Positions 43,240 through 51,038 are shown, counted from the stretch's first letter. The stretch is DNA of 64,000 nucleotides from Comamonas sp. NLF-1-9 (GCF_019195435.1 NZ_CP078069.1:2604001-2668000), one strand, 5' to 3'. Numbers and translations: made by a program. Notes: a model not told the origin generated them from the letters alone.

Positions 43240-44067
43240 ATGGTGCTGACTGGCGCCGGCTGCAGCACCGAAAGCGGCATTCCCGACTACCGCGATCTCG
43301 ATGGCCAGTGGAAACGCCCCGCGCCCATGACCTGGCAGGCGTTCACGCGTGAGCCGGCGGCGCGCCAGCGCTACTGGGCGCGCTCCATGATCGGCTGGCC
43401 GCGCATTGCCGCGAGCCGGCCCGGCCCCGCGCATCGGGCGCTGTCGCAACTGGAGGCCGCCGGCCGCGTGGCGCTGCTGGTCACGCAGAACGTGGACGGC
43501 CTGCACCAGGCGGCGGGCAGCCAGCGGGTGCTCGATCTGCATGGCCGGCTGGACGCGGTGCGCTGCCTGGCTTGCCGCCACACCCTGGCACGTGGCGACT
43601 TCCAGGCCCGGCTGCAGGCGGCCAATGGCGCCTGGTTGCAGGCCCGCCTGCCCGAAGAGGTGCAGAGCGCGCCCGACGGCGACGCCTACCTCGACGGGCT
43701 GGATTTTTCCGGCTTCGTCGTGCCCGCCTGCCCTGCCTGCGGCAGCGGCGTGCTCAAGCCCGACGTGGTCTTTTTTGGCGAAAGCGTGCCGCGCGAGCGC
43801 GTGCAAACCGCCATGGCCGCGCTGCAGCAGGCCGATGCGCTGCTGGTTGCGGGCTCGTCCCTCATGGTGTTTTCCGGCTACCGCTTCGCGCGCGCCGCTG
43901 CCCAGTGGGGCAAACCCATCGTCGCGGTGAACCTGGGGCGCACGCGCGCCGATGAGCTGTTGACGCTCAAGCTGCGCCAGCCGGTCGGCCAGACATTGGC
44001 GCAACTGGCGACGCTGCTGCAGGCCGGAATGCGCGATGCGCGAGGGGCTTTCTCGGCCATGCCCTAA
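43240..44067 (+). CDS. Sirtuin body, possible N-truncated NAD-dependent deacylase
   Basis: Read from the ATG just after the element, the product is 275 residues and keeps every catalytic part: GAGCSTESGIPDYRD (residues 5-19, NAD binding), TQNVDGLHQ (82-90), the catalytic His101 in DLHGRLDAVRC, two CxxC zinc knuckles (CLAC near 108, CPAC near 166) and GSSLMVFSG. It lacks the first 18 residues, which contribute the first helix. No ribosome site precedes this ATG, and the frame is open back to a TTG at 43162. The last ~12 residues (MRDARGAFSAMP) are encoded by a degenerate end of the same element family. Confidence 0.7.
   Translation: MVLTGAGCSTESGIPDYRDLDGQWKRPAPMTWQAFTREPAARQRYWARSMIGWPRIAASRPGPAHRALSQLEAAGRVALLVTQNVDGLHQAAGSQRVLDLHGRLDAVRCLACRHTLARGDFQARLQAANGAWLQARLPEEVQSAPDGDAYLDGLDFSGFVVPACPACGSGVLKPDVVFFGESVPRERVQTAMAALQQADALLVAGSSLMVFSGYRFARAAAQWGKPIVAVNLGRTRADELLTLKLRQPVGQTLAQLATLLQAGMRDARGAFSAMP
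44024..44067 (+). repeat. Degenerate end of the MITE-like element (third trace)
   Basis: This segment matches the right end of copy B plus its CTAA flank at about 35 of 44 positions by eye, sharing ATGCGCGA, GCGCGAGGGGCTT and GCCCTAA. It forms the last codons and the TAA stop of the sirtuin gene. The rest of an element is not visible. Confidence 0.55.
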
Positions 44068-44077
44068 GATCGTCCAT

Positions 44078-44160
44078 TCGACGCGGGGTGCACGGAGCCC
44101 TTCCGTGCTGAGAGCACACCCGTTGAACCTGATCCAGATCATCCTGGCGTAGGAACGTCC
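44078..44160 (+). promoter_or_regulatory. TPP riboswitch (THI element)
   Basis: The conserved strands are in order: GGGGTGC, CTGAGAG, ACCCGTTGAACCTGATC and GGCGTAGGAACG, ending three bases before the thiM ATG. This RNA binds thiamine pyrophosphate and lowers expression of the thiamine genes behind it. The aptamer runs straight to the start codon, so control of translation start is likely. Confidence 0.95.
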
Positions 44161-44162
44161 TC

Positions 44163-44981
44163 ATGACTTCATCCCTGAATCTCCATCCCCTGCAGCCGCG
44201 GCAGTTTGCCGATGCCTTGCACGCGCTGCGCGAGCGCGCGCCGCTGGTGCAGTGCCTGACCAACATCGTCGTCGCCAACTTCAGCGCCAACGTGCTGCTG
44301 GCCGCGGGCTGCGCCCCGGCCATGGTGGACAACGCGCGCGAGGCCGAGGGCTTTGCCGCGATCAGCGCCGGCGTGCTCGTCAACCTCGGTACGCCCTACG
44401 AGGAAACCGCCCAGGCCATGCGCGCGGCGGTGCGCGGCGCGCACGGTGCGCGCGTGCCTTGGGTGCTTGATCCGGTGGCCGCCGGCGCGCTGCCCTGGCG
44501 CACCGAGATCGCGCTGGAGCTGCTGGAGCAGCACCGCCCGACCATCGTGCGCGGCAATGGCTCGGAAATCCTGGCGCTCGCCGGCGGCCAGGGCGGCAAG
44601 GGCGTGGAATCGACCGCCGGGGCCGACCAGGCGGTGGACGCCGCCGTGATGCTCGCGCGCAGGCACGCCTGCGTCGTGGCGGTGAGCGGTGCGATCGACC
44701 AGATCACCGATGGTGAGCGGCTGGTGCGTATTGCCAACGGCCACCCGCAGCTCACGCGCGTGACCGGCGCGGGCTGCGCGCTGGGCGCGCTGATGGCAGC
44801 GTTTGCGGGCGTGACGGACGACGCGCTGCTGGCGGCGGCAGCCGCCACGGCGCTGCTCACCGTGGCGGCGGACGCGGCGGCGCAGGTCAGCCGCGGCCCG
44901 GGCAGTTTTGCCGTGGCCTTGATCGACGAGCTGCACGCGCTCACGCCCGAGGCGCTGGCCGCGCGCCTGAAGCTGGCCTGA
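44163..44981 (+). CDS. thiM: Hydroxyethylthiazole kinase
   Basis: A 272-residue ribokinase-fold enzyme phosphorylating the thiazole alcohol for thiamine salvage. It has LVQCLTNIVVANFSANVLLAAG near residue 28, WVLDPVAAGALPWR near 100, VRGNGSEILALAG and the phosphate-binding TRVTGAGCALGALMAAF near 198, with the anion-hole Cys. It is directly under the TPP riboswitch and followed 7 bases later by thiE. Confidence 0.97.
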   Translation: MTSSLNLHPLQPRQFADALHALRERAPLVQCLTNIVVANFSANVLLAAGCAPAMVDNAREAEGFAAISAGVLVNLGTPYEETAQAMRAAVRGAHGARVPWVLDPVAAGALPWRTEIALELLEQHRPTIVRGNGSEILALAGGQGGKGVESTAGADQAVDAAVMLARRHACVVAVSGAIDQITDGERLVRIANGHPQLTRVTGAGCALGALMAAFAGVTDDALLAAAAATALLTVAADAAAQVSRGPGSFAVALIDELHALTPEALAARLKLA

Positions 44982-44988
44982 AGCGCGC

Positions 44989-45618
44989 ATGACCGCCCCG
45001 GCACGCGCGCCGCTCGACCTGCGGCTGTATCTGATTACCGACACGCGCTTGTGCGGCGCCCACGGCGTCGAGCGCACCGTGGCCGAGGCCGTCGCGGCGG
45101 GCGCCACGCTGGTGCAACTGCGCGAACCGCAGGGCAGCGACGCCGATTTCGTCGCGCTCGGGCGCGCGCTGGTGCAGGTGCTGGCGGGCAGCGGCGTACC
45201 GCTGATCGTGAATGACCGCGTGCACCTGGTGGCCGAGATCGGCGCCGATGGCGCGCACATCGGCCAGGGCGACATGCACCCTGTGCAGGCGCGCCGCCTG
45301 ATCGGCCCCGCGCGCTCGCTCGGCCTGTCCGTGCAGACCCCGGGGCACTTGCAGGCCGCGCTGGCCCTGCCCGAGGGCACGCTGGACTACCTGGGCGTCG
45401 GCCCGGTCTGGGCGCAGCAGACCAAGCCCGACGCCGCGCCCGCCGGCGGCCCCGAAGTTCTGGCCCGCATCGCCCGCGCCAGCCCCTGGCCCTGCGTGGC
45501 GATTGGCGGCATCGACATCGGCCGCGTGGCGCAGGTGCGCGGCTGCGGCGTGGCGGGGGTGGCGGTGGTGTCGGCCATCTGCGGCCAGCCGGATGTTGAA
45601 GCGCGCCGCGATAAATGA
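44989..45618 (+). CDS. thiE: Thiamine phosphate synthase, 3' end replaced by prophage
   Basis: A 209-residue TIM-barrel enzyme joining HMP-PP and HET-P. It has LYLITDTRLCGAHG, TLVQLREPQGSD, LIVNDRVHLVAEIGADGAHIGQGD, YLGVGPVWAQQTKPDA and the phosphate-binding VAIGGIDIGR and GVAVVSAIC. Host sequence ends at base 45593 in the codon for Asp203. The last residues (VEARRDK) and the stop come from the prophage end. Typically one more C-terminal helix of about 10-20 residues is present, so the enzyme is clipped but its active site is complete. Confidence 0.93.
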   Translation: MTAPARAPLDLRLYLITDTRLCGAHGVERTVAEAVAAGATLVQLREPQGSDADFVALGRALVQVLAGSGVPLIVNDRVHLVAEIGADGAHIGQGDMHPVQARRLIGPARSLGLSVQTPGHLQAALALPEGTLDYLGVGPVWAQQTKPDAAPAGGPEVLARIARASPWPCVAIGGIDIGRVAQVRGCGVAGVAVVSAICGQPDVEARRDK

Positions 45619-45640
45619 GCGCTTGGAAGCGCGATAAATG
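45594..45640. repeat. Prophage terminus with two transposase-site-like repeats
   Basis: Two related units, TTGAAGCGCG...GCGATAAATG (45596-45617) and TTGGAAGCGCGATAAATG (45623-45640), follow the terminal TG. Repeated sites at the extreme end are what Mu-type transposases bind. The motif is proposed from this one end only. Confidence 0.6.
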
Positions 45641-45696
45641 GATCGTAGTTCCTTTTCTGTGTCGGCAACGAAATTGCAGACACGGAAAGCATGATC

Positions 45697-46536
45697 TTAT
45701 TTGAGCGCCGCGGCTGTGCGGGGTGACAGCCAAAGCACCTCCGTTCGTGGCCGGGCGCTGCCTGCGGCGCGGGCTGGGTGCTCGATGCGTTGCCAATCTG
45801 GCAGCAGGCGCTCGTACAGGGCCGAGGGGTAGCCTGAGAGCACCACCAGACCCTTGCACGCACGCAGACGCTCGAGCAGCTCGACATGGCGCGCCTCGGT
45901 CAGTTCACAGCGGTAGCTGGTGTCGCTGCGCGTGCCGGGCACGTAGGGTGGATCGACGTAGAACAGCGTCTCGGCCGTGTCCTGGGCGCGGATCACCTCC
46001 AGCGCATCGCGCCGCTCGATGACCACGCCCTCCAACCGCCGACGCACGAAGGGCAGGATGCGCGGGTAGGTTGGCCATTCGTGCGACTTGGCATGGCCGG
46101 TGCGGTGGCGGGCGTCGGCAAAGGTGTGCTTGCGCAGGTCGAACAGCGAGCCATGGTGAAACGCCAGATAGGCCCGTGTGATGGCTCGCTGTGCGCGTAC
46201 CACGGGGTCGCGGCTGGGCGTGAACGCTTGCTCGAAGGCCACGCGGGCATACGGCACGTGGCGCAGGCGGCGCATCAGCGCCTGGCACTGGGCCGGGTCC
46301 TGGATCACTGTGAAGATGCCGACGATCTCCTCGTCCAGGTCGTTGTAGACCTCCACCGGGCTGCGGGGCTTGCGCAACAGCACGCTGGCGGCGCCGCCGA
46401 AGGGCTCGACGTAAATGCGGTGGGGCGGCAGGTGCGCGATCACCCAGGGTGCCAGGCGCCATTTGCCGCCCAGGTAGCGCAGCACGGCACGGCGGGTTTT
46501 CTCGCCATCACGCAGGGGAATGGGGTAGGTCTTCAT
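45697..46536 (-). CDS. Phage DNA adenine methyltransferase (D12/Dam type)
   Basis: A 279-residue N6-adenine methylase. It has the SAM-binding LRYLGGKWRLAPWV near residue 18 and VEPFGGAASVLLRKP near 43, and the catalytic DPPY at residues 195-198 (LFYVDPPYVPGTR). It lies at the extreme late end of the prophage, where Mu keeps mom, and overlaps the Com-like gene by 29 bases. It probably marks phage DNA against host restriction; the target site cannot be read from sequence. Confidence 0.92.
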   Translation of the reverse strand: MKTYPIPLRDGEKTRRAVLRYLGGKWRLAPWVIAHLPPHRIYVEPFGGAASVLLRKPRSPVEVYNDLDEEIVGIFTVIQDPAQCQALMRRLRHVPYARVAFEQAFTPSRDPVVRAQRAITRAYLAFHHGSLFDLRKHTFADARHRTGHAKSHEWPTYPRILPFVRRRLEGVVIERRDALEVIRAQDTAETLFYVDPPYVPGTRSDTSYRCELTEARHVELLERLRACKGLVVLSGYPSALYERLLPDWQRIEHPARAAGSARPRTEVLWLSPRTAAALK

Positions 46537-46705
46537 CGGACGTCCTTCGTGGATTGGACGCTCGATGGCGCTCGGGTGTGGGGCGCGTGGCCCTCAAGTG
46601 GTTGATCGTGCCGCAACGCGGGCACTTGATCGACAGGCGCAGGTATTGTCCCTCTGCCAGTTTGCGGTGACATGCGCCGCAGCGGATCGAATCATCGTTT
46701 TCCAT
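46508..46705 (-). CDS. com: Com-like zinc-finger translational regulator
   Basis: A 65-residue protein with CGAC and CPRC knuckles (Cys9/12 and Cys28/31) in the pattern of Mu Com (IRCGACHRKLAEG...LSIKCPRCGTINHLRA). Com binds mom mRNA and opens the mom start. Here the overlapping downstream gene is a Dam-type methylase, so the same control of methylase translation is likely. The tail after residue 40 is basic. Confidence 0.85.
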   Translation of the reverse strand: MENDDSIRCGACHRKLAEGQYLRLSIKCPRCGTINHLRATRPTPERHRASNPRRTSDEDLPHSPA

Positions 46706-46746
46706 GAGTGCAAGCCTCTTTCACCAGCGACAATTGCTGATAGGCT

Positions 46747-46775
46747 GGCCCCGCTCTCGCGAGAGTGGCGGGCCC
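46747..46775. other. Stem-loop in the gap upstream of com
   Basis: A perfect 12-bp palindrome CTCTCGCGAGAG (46754-46765) lies within a longer imperfect GGCCCCGC...GCGGGCC stem. The surrounding 158-base gap (46706-46863) holds no gene. It may end the tail operon transcript or shape the com leader; neither is shown. Confidence 0.45.
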
Positions 46776-46863
46776 TGGCCGGACTTGCAGGCATGTTCTG
46801 CAGGAAAGGGGCTGTCGGCGGTGCTCTAACACCTCGGCAGTCGCCCGTCTTTTTTTCGTGCGG

Positions 46864-47088
46864 CTACACCTCCGCGCTATCCAGTGGCAGATCCGGTGCG
46901 GGCCCTTCGATCAGGCCATCGCGCACGAAGACGTGGGCGCCCAGGGTGGTGCTGCCGCGCGCGTGCAGCAGGCCGCCGCCGGGTAGCTGCACAGTGGCCA
47001 CGCCGTCCTGGTAGGCGGTGACCTCACCCACCTGCAGGGGGCCGGGCGCGAAGACGGCGCGCCACTTGGCAAACAGGTTGTCAGGCAT
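46864..47088 (-). CDS. Small phage tail protein, unrecognised
   Basis: A 74-residue protein, beta-rich by composition (VGEVTAYQDGVATVQLPGGGLLHARG), without Cys or membrane segment. Such short OB-like proteins close the tail-tip module in related transposable phages, but I cannot name the family. It overlaps the preceding large tail gene by 8 bases and is the last gene before the com-methylase cassette. Confidence 0.65.
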   Translation of the reverse strand: MPDNLFAKWRAVFAPGPLQVGEVTAYQDGVATVQLPGGGLLHARGSTTLGAHVFVRDGLIEGPAPDLPLDSAEV

Positions 47089-49090
47089 GGGCTTGCACCT
47101 TGATCGTCTGGGTCAACGTGGGGCCGCTCATGGCCACGCTCACGGCGCGAGTGATGCCCACGCGGGCGACGGCACTGTCATCGGTGTAGCGCAGCAATGT
47201 GCCGGGCTTGATGATGCCGGTCTCGGGCAGCACCATGGTCTGCAGCGTGTGCTCGACCTGGCGGCCAGTCTCCGACAGCTCGGCCAGCGCCCGCTGGCGG
47301 GCGGCGTCGGCATGCACCAGCAGCGGGTGCACGGCCATGGGGGCGAGGCTGTCGCCCGCCGTGCCGGCGCGCTTGCGGTAGTACAGGCTGGTGCCGGGCT
47401 CGCCGTGCATATATAGAGCGTCGTAGTCGGGCTGGGTGATCCACTCCGTTTCCTCGACCGTGGCGATGCCGGGGGGCAGCTCGATGTCGGGCGTGGCGTC
47501 GGGCAGGCTCCAGATGGGGGCAGGCCAGGCGGGCAGGATGCGCAGCACCTCGTCGGTGTCGTGCGGCTGCACGTAGGCACCGACGGCCGCCGCAATGTCG
47601 GTGACGGCGCTGATCCAGGTGCCCTGGTGCGCCCAGGTGGCGGCGGGGATCAGCCAGTCATCGATCTGCCAGTCCAGGCTCCAGCCGATGGGCACGCCGT
47701 TGATGGTGAGGGCCTCCTCCATGAGCTGCTGAGCAGTGCGGTCCAGCAGGTGGCCGAAGCTGCGCGTGGCGGCGTAGGGGGCATCGAGCAGCGCCGCGCG
47801 GCCGCGCCCGCGCACGGTGAGATGGGCGGCGGGGAAGCGCACCGAGCGCGCGATGGATTCGACCACCATGCGAAAGGGCTGGCCGTTGACCGTGAGCAGC
47901 AGGGCCACGGGCGTGCCGTCTGGCGCGGGTTGCAACAGCGGCAACGCGCTTGCGTGAAAGGACACGGTAAAGCCCCATGTCCACGAACCACGATCAAGCT
48001 GCATCGATAGACCCTGGTCGAGCGCGGGCAGGAGCTGGTCTGTATCGACGCGGCGCACCTCGATGCTGTTGATCACGATGTAGCTCCGGCGGCGGGCGAC
48101 GACGATGGGGGCGTCGGGCTGCGGGCCGGGGCCGCCGCCCGATTTGGTGCAGATGAAAAACAGCGTGCCATGCCGCTCCGTGCCCGCCGGCTGGCGAAAC
48201 ACCAGCAGGCCCAGGCGCGCCGGGTCGTAGCAGACGAGTTTGCCGGGTGGCTGTGGCGGCGGCGGGCGCGGCGTGCCGCCGGGGCGCGCCAGCCAGGCCT
48301 CTTGCCAATGGGGGCGCCAGGCGGTGGGCACGCGCAGCGCGGGCGCGTTGCGCAGTGCCCACCATGGCAGCAGAGGCGTGGCGCGCTGCCAGTGAACGCG
48401 CGCTGGCGCAGTGAGTGCCAGCATTTGCTGAAACCCGATGCGCGGCGCAATGGATTGCACGAGGCCTCTCTGCCAGTGCGGACGAGCACCGGCGCGCAGG
48501 GATCGGGCCTCTTCAAACGCGGCGCGCAGGTCTGCGGTAATGCCCCGCCCCAGCTGCCATGCGGCGCGTGTGCCAGCCTGCAGGCCAAGGCTTGCCTGCC
48601 AGTGCATGCGGGCGCTGCCAGCCAGCGCTGCGGCGCGCTGCCAGTGCACGGCGCGGGCCACAGAGAGCGCACCAGCGTCTTGCCAATGGCTGCGCAGCAG
48701 CGGTGTGCAGGGCGCGGCCTCTTGCCATGCGGGCGCGACCCGGGCAAGCAGGCTGCGGCTGACGTTGGCATCCCACGCCAGGCTGATGGTGGCGGGCATT
48801 TCGTCGTCGAAAGTGGCATCAATGCCCAGCGCCGTGATAACGGCCAGCGTGATGCTGGCAGCCGCATCTGAGTCAAGGTCAGCATCGATGCCGAATTCGG
48901 CATCCGGAACGTCAGCAGCGCCTGGGTCAACGGTGTAGCCAAAAACCAGCTTGGCATTGCCGCTCGCCGGATTGCGAAACAGCAGGCCGTTTTGCAGCGT
49001 GGGCTGCGCTCCGCCCCACTCGCCCAGGTGCAGTTCGCCCGCATCGGCGCTGTCCGTGGTGCGTGCGAAAGTGAGTTTGCCGTCAGCCAC
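47081..49090 (-). CDS. Large phage tail-tip protein with 14-residue Trp-Gln repeats
   Basis: A 669-residue structural protein. Residues 1-105 are a beta-rich head. Residues 120-264 are tandem 14-residue repeats with W/F-Q/E at fixed spacing (Trp at 122, 136, 150, 164, 178, Phe 192, Trp 206, Phe 220, Trp 234, degenerate 248, Trp 262). A proline-rich hinge follows (PRPPPPQPPG), then a C-terminal ~380 residues resembling tail hub/baseplate proteins (RRSYIVINSIEVRRV, TEWITQPDYDALYM). Position after the tape measure and before com suggests a central tip or fibre-base role. The repeat function is unknown. Confidence 0.75.
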   Translation of the reverse strand: MADGKLTFARTTDSADAGELHLGEWGGAQPTLQNGLLFRNPASGNAKLVFGYTVDPGAADVPDAEFGIDADLDSDAAASITLAVITALGIDATFDDEMPATISLAWDANVSRSLLARVAPAWQEAAPCTPLLRSHWQDAGALSVARAVHWQRAAALAGSARMHWQASLGLQAGTRAAWQLGRGITADLRAAFEEARSLRAGARPHWQRGLVQSIAPRIGFQQMLALTAPARVHWQRATPLLPWWALRNAPALRVPTAWRPHWQEAWLARPGGTPRPPPPQPPGKLVCYDPARLGLLVFRQPAGTERHGTLFFICTKSGGGPGPQPDAPIVVARRRSYIVINSIEVRRVDTDQLLPALDQGLSMQLDRGSWTWGFTVSFHASALPLLQPAPDGTPVALLLTVNGQPFRMVVESIARSVRFPAAHLTVRGRGRAALLDAPYAATRSFGHLLDRTAQQLMEEALTINGVPIGWSLDWQIDDWLIPAATWAHQGTWISAVTDIAAAVGAYVQPHDTDEVLRILPAWPAPIWSLPDATPDIELPPGIATVEETEWITQPDYDALYMHGEPGTSLYYRKRAGTAGDSLAPMAVHPLLVHADAARQRALAELSETGRQVEHTLQTMVLPETGIIKPGTLLRYTDDSAVARVGITRAVSVAMSGPTLTQTIKVQAHA
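48299..48730 (-). repeat. Tandem 42-bp (14-codon) repeats in the tail-tip gene
   Basis: About eleven units, conserved at protein level (consensus [HA]-[WF]-Q-x-A-x5-R-x2) rather than as exact DNA copies. The spacing between aromatic residues is exactly 14 for eight consecutive steps and 28 for the last. Minus-strand CAT TGG CAA recurs at unit starts. Confidence 0.8.
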
Positions 49091-49097
49091 ATGCGCC

Positions 49098-49529
49098 CTA
49101 CCCGATCAAGGCCGTGGTGATGCGCACGATGCCACCCGCGTAGAGCTGGGTGCCTGTGGTGCCGCTGAGCACGAAGGCGCCCACGCCCAGCGGGTTGGCC
49201 GCGGTGGAGCCGGCGCTGGTGGTGTTGCCATCCGCATCCGTCACATGGCCTGATGCAATGGCGCTGCCGCCAGCGTCGCACCACTCGCCCCAGCCCGCCC
49301 CGCCATCGGCCAGCACCAGGTCGTCATCCACGGCCTGCGCCAGCTCTATGCGCCCGTCCGCCAGGCGCACCGCGCCGCAGGGCTTGGCCAGCGCTCGCGT
49401 GGCCAGCAGCGTGCCGCCCTCGGCCGTGTAGAGCTTGATGCTGGCCACGCCCGCGCCGGTATCGGCCAGGGTGATGCTGGCCGCGTTGCGCGCCGCGCGG
49501 TGGGCCTGGGTCATGCTCAGGGTGGCCAT
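49098..49529 (-). CDS. Phage structural protein, unrecognised (143 residues)
   Basis: A 143-residue protein, Ala/Gly/Thr-rich with short beta strands (SIKLYTAEGGTLLATRALA, VGAFVLSGTTGTQLYAGGIVRITT), typical of small phage tail or fibre components. No Cys pattern or catalytic motif is seen. It lies 7 bases upstream of the repeat-containing tail-tip gene and 4 bases after the preceding gene, so it belongs to the tail operon. Confidence 0.7.
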   Translation of the reverse strand: MATLSMTQAHRAARNAASITLADTGAGVASIKLYTAEGGTLLATRALAKPCGAVRLADGRIELAQAVDDDLVLADGGAGWGEWCDAGGSAIASGHVTDADGNTTSAGSTAANPLGVGAFVLSGTTGTQLYAGGIVRITTALIG

Positions 49530-49533
49530 CGCT

Positions 49534-49878
49534 TTATGCCTTGGTGGCCGTCACAGGCCCGCTGGCCACGCATTCGTAGGTGCCGGCAAGGTCTATGGCG
49601 ACGGGGATGTAGGCCTCGCCCACTTCCAACCCGCTGGCGTGGTAGTAGCCGTCGGCGTCGCTGTAGCCCTGCCATGCGAAAAAGCCATCGGCCAGCCGGT
49701 GCAGGCGCACGCGCGCGCCGGCCATTGGTGCCTCGGGGGCATCGGCGCCGGCCTTGACCATCACGCGGTTGTTGCTGGCGATGGTGCCGCGCGTGTCAGC
49801 GGCAAAGCGCCCGTCGCCGGGTTGCGCCAGCGCGCCCACAAGCTCTACCACTACGCTGCTGTGATGTGTCATCGCCAT
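49534..49878 (-). CDS. Phage protein with carboxypeptidase-regulatory-like beta fold
   Basis: A 114-residue protein. The segment MAGARVRLHRLADGFFAWQGYSDADGYYHASGLEVGEAYIPVAID reads like a carboxypeptidase-regulatory/transthyretin-type beta sandwich (a 'G-x-x-V-x-L ... G-Y-S-D-A-D-G-x-Y' turn), a fold often found as a decoration on virion proteins. It starts inside the previous gene (10-base overlap), indicating coupled translation. Confidence 0.7.
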   Translation of the reverse strand: MAMTHHSSVVVELVGALAQPGDGRFAADTRGTIASNNRVMVKAGADAPEAPMAGARVRLHRLADGFFAWQGYSDADGYYHASGLEVGEAYIPVAIDLAGTYECVASGPVTATKA

Positions 49879-51017
49879 GGTCCCGTGATGTCAAAGAAGA
49901 TGGCGCCGGTTTTATATGTCACGCCAAGAAACAAGTGCATCAGGCGGCGCCCGCCTTCGCCGGGCACGGTATCGCGCGGTGTGAAGACGGCTGAGGATTG
50001 CATGCCGGTATGCGCCACATACAAGGCGCCGGGCATAGTGGCGCGCAGCGACATGTCGGCGATCGAATTGGTGACGTATATCGGAGTTACTCGCAGCTTG
50101 CCATTGATGGCGTCGGGATAGTCACCAAACACGTAATTTGAGCCAACTTCGCCGGAGACATAGCTGCCGAACAAAGACGCAGCGCGCACCTGCACCGCGC
50201 TGCCAGTGCCTGCAGCCACGCGCTCGGCGTAAAAGCCATTGCCGTCGTAAACGTAGCCTACCGCGCCGTAGCCATTGATCGCCGAGCTGGTGTCGCCCGT
50301 CATCAATGTGTTCCATGCGTCGCCGGAGGTTTTGAGCGTCAGCGGCTCGCCAAAGCACCACGGCTGCGATATCTCGTAGCCAGCGCCAAAATATTGCGCA
50401 TAGGAGCATGGCGCAAAGAAGAACAGGCGCGCATCGCCAAAGCAGTCGTAGCGCTGCGGTTCCGCGGTGCTGGCGTCTGAGGTTGCCTTGTGCCAGTACA
50501 GGCCGTTGCCGAAGTTGCCGGTGCCGGTTTCGATGGCGGTCATGGCGTTGTAGCCGTACACGCGCATGTAGTTGGCGGCGGTGTCGTTCACGCGCAGGTA
50601 ACGGCGGTTGCCCGCCACGTCCTGGCTGCGGTACACGCGCTTGTTGGTGGCGGTGTACACCTTCTCCCAGCCCAGCGGGGCGTATTTGACGGTGATGGTG
50701 CCGCTGGCTGCGCCGTCGGGCGCGGTGGTCTCGAACTGGATGTTGGCGCCGCCCTGCGTGAGCCGGTGCTCGCCATTGAGCGCGCCGGGCGTGGCGCCGG
50801 CGACGAGCACCACGCAGTGCTCTTCAAACTCGTTGCCGACGCCCATGGCGATGGTGCAGACGCCGCCCGAGACGCTGGCGCTGGTGGCAGTCGCCAGGCC
50901 CCAGCCGTCGACAAGGAAGGCATCGAGCAGGCCGACGCCGGTGCCCGCGGCGCGTTTGAGCGTGGGCGCGCCGCGCATGGATTCGTGGATGCGTTTGACG
51001 CTGGTATCAAGGGTCAT
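49869..51017 (-). CDS. Phage tail/fibre protein, unrecognised (382 residues)
   Basis: A 382-residue protein rich in aromatic residues and small beta turns. The middle reads like a particle-surface protein (RLFFFAPCSYAQYFGAGYEIS). Related transposable siphoviruses carry similar proteins in the tail-tip module, where they probably form part of the adsorption apparatus. No enzymatic motif is visible. It begins 21 bases after the upstream 637-residue gene. Confidence 0.65.
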   Translation of the reverse strand: MTLDTSVKRIHESMRGAPTLKRAAGTGVGLLDAFLVDGWGLATATSASVSGGVCTIAMGVGNEFEEHCVVLVAGATPGALNGEHRLTQGGANIQFETTAPDGAASGTITVKYAPLGWEKVYTATNKRVYRSQDVAGNRRYLRVNDTAANYMRVYGYNAMTAIETGTGNFGNGLYWHKATSDASTAEPQRYDCFGDARLFFFAPCSYAQYFGAGYEISQPWCFGEPLTLKTSGDAWNTLMTGDTSSAINGYGAVGYVYDGNGFYAERVAAGTGSAVQVRAASLFGSYVSGEVGSNYVFGDYPDAINGKLRVTPIYVTNSIADMSLRATMPGALYVAHTGMQSSAVFTPRDTVPGEGGRRLMHLFLGVTYKTGAIFFDITGPWR

Positions 51018-51038
51018 GGTGGGTCATCTCCCGGTGCT

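Larger units (their letters stand above)
43021..44067 (+). pseudogene. NAD-dependent deacylase (SIR2) gene split by a MITE-like insertion
   Basis: ATG at 43021 begins MTDELHALAALLRRHPRL, the N-terminal helix expected of a sirtuin. The frame then enters the 163-bp element and stops at a TAG (43150) in the element's hairpin. The body resumes at 43240 with MVLTGAGCSTESGIPDYRD in the same frame. Removing element plus one TA (165 bases) joins cgc-cta-atg-gtg exactly, giving HPRLMVLTGAG. The gene is therefore a recent insertion allele. Whether a protein is still made depends on stop readthrough or internal initiation. Confidence 0.85.

Noticed and set aside
46706..46863. GATC cluster expected upstream of a mom-like promoter
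   Set aside because: No GATC lies in the gap upstream of com; the sites near 46604-46683 are inside com itself, so Mu-style Dam/OxyR control is not supported.
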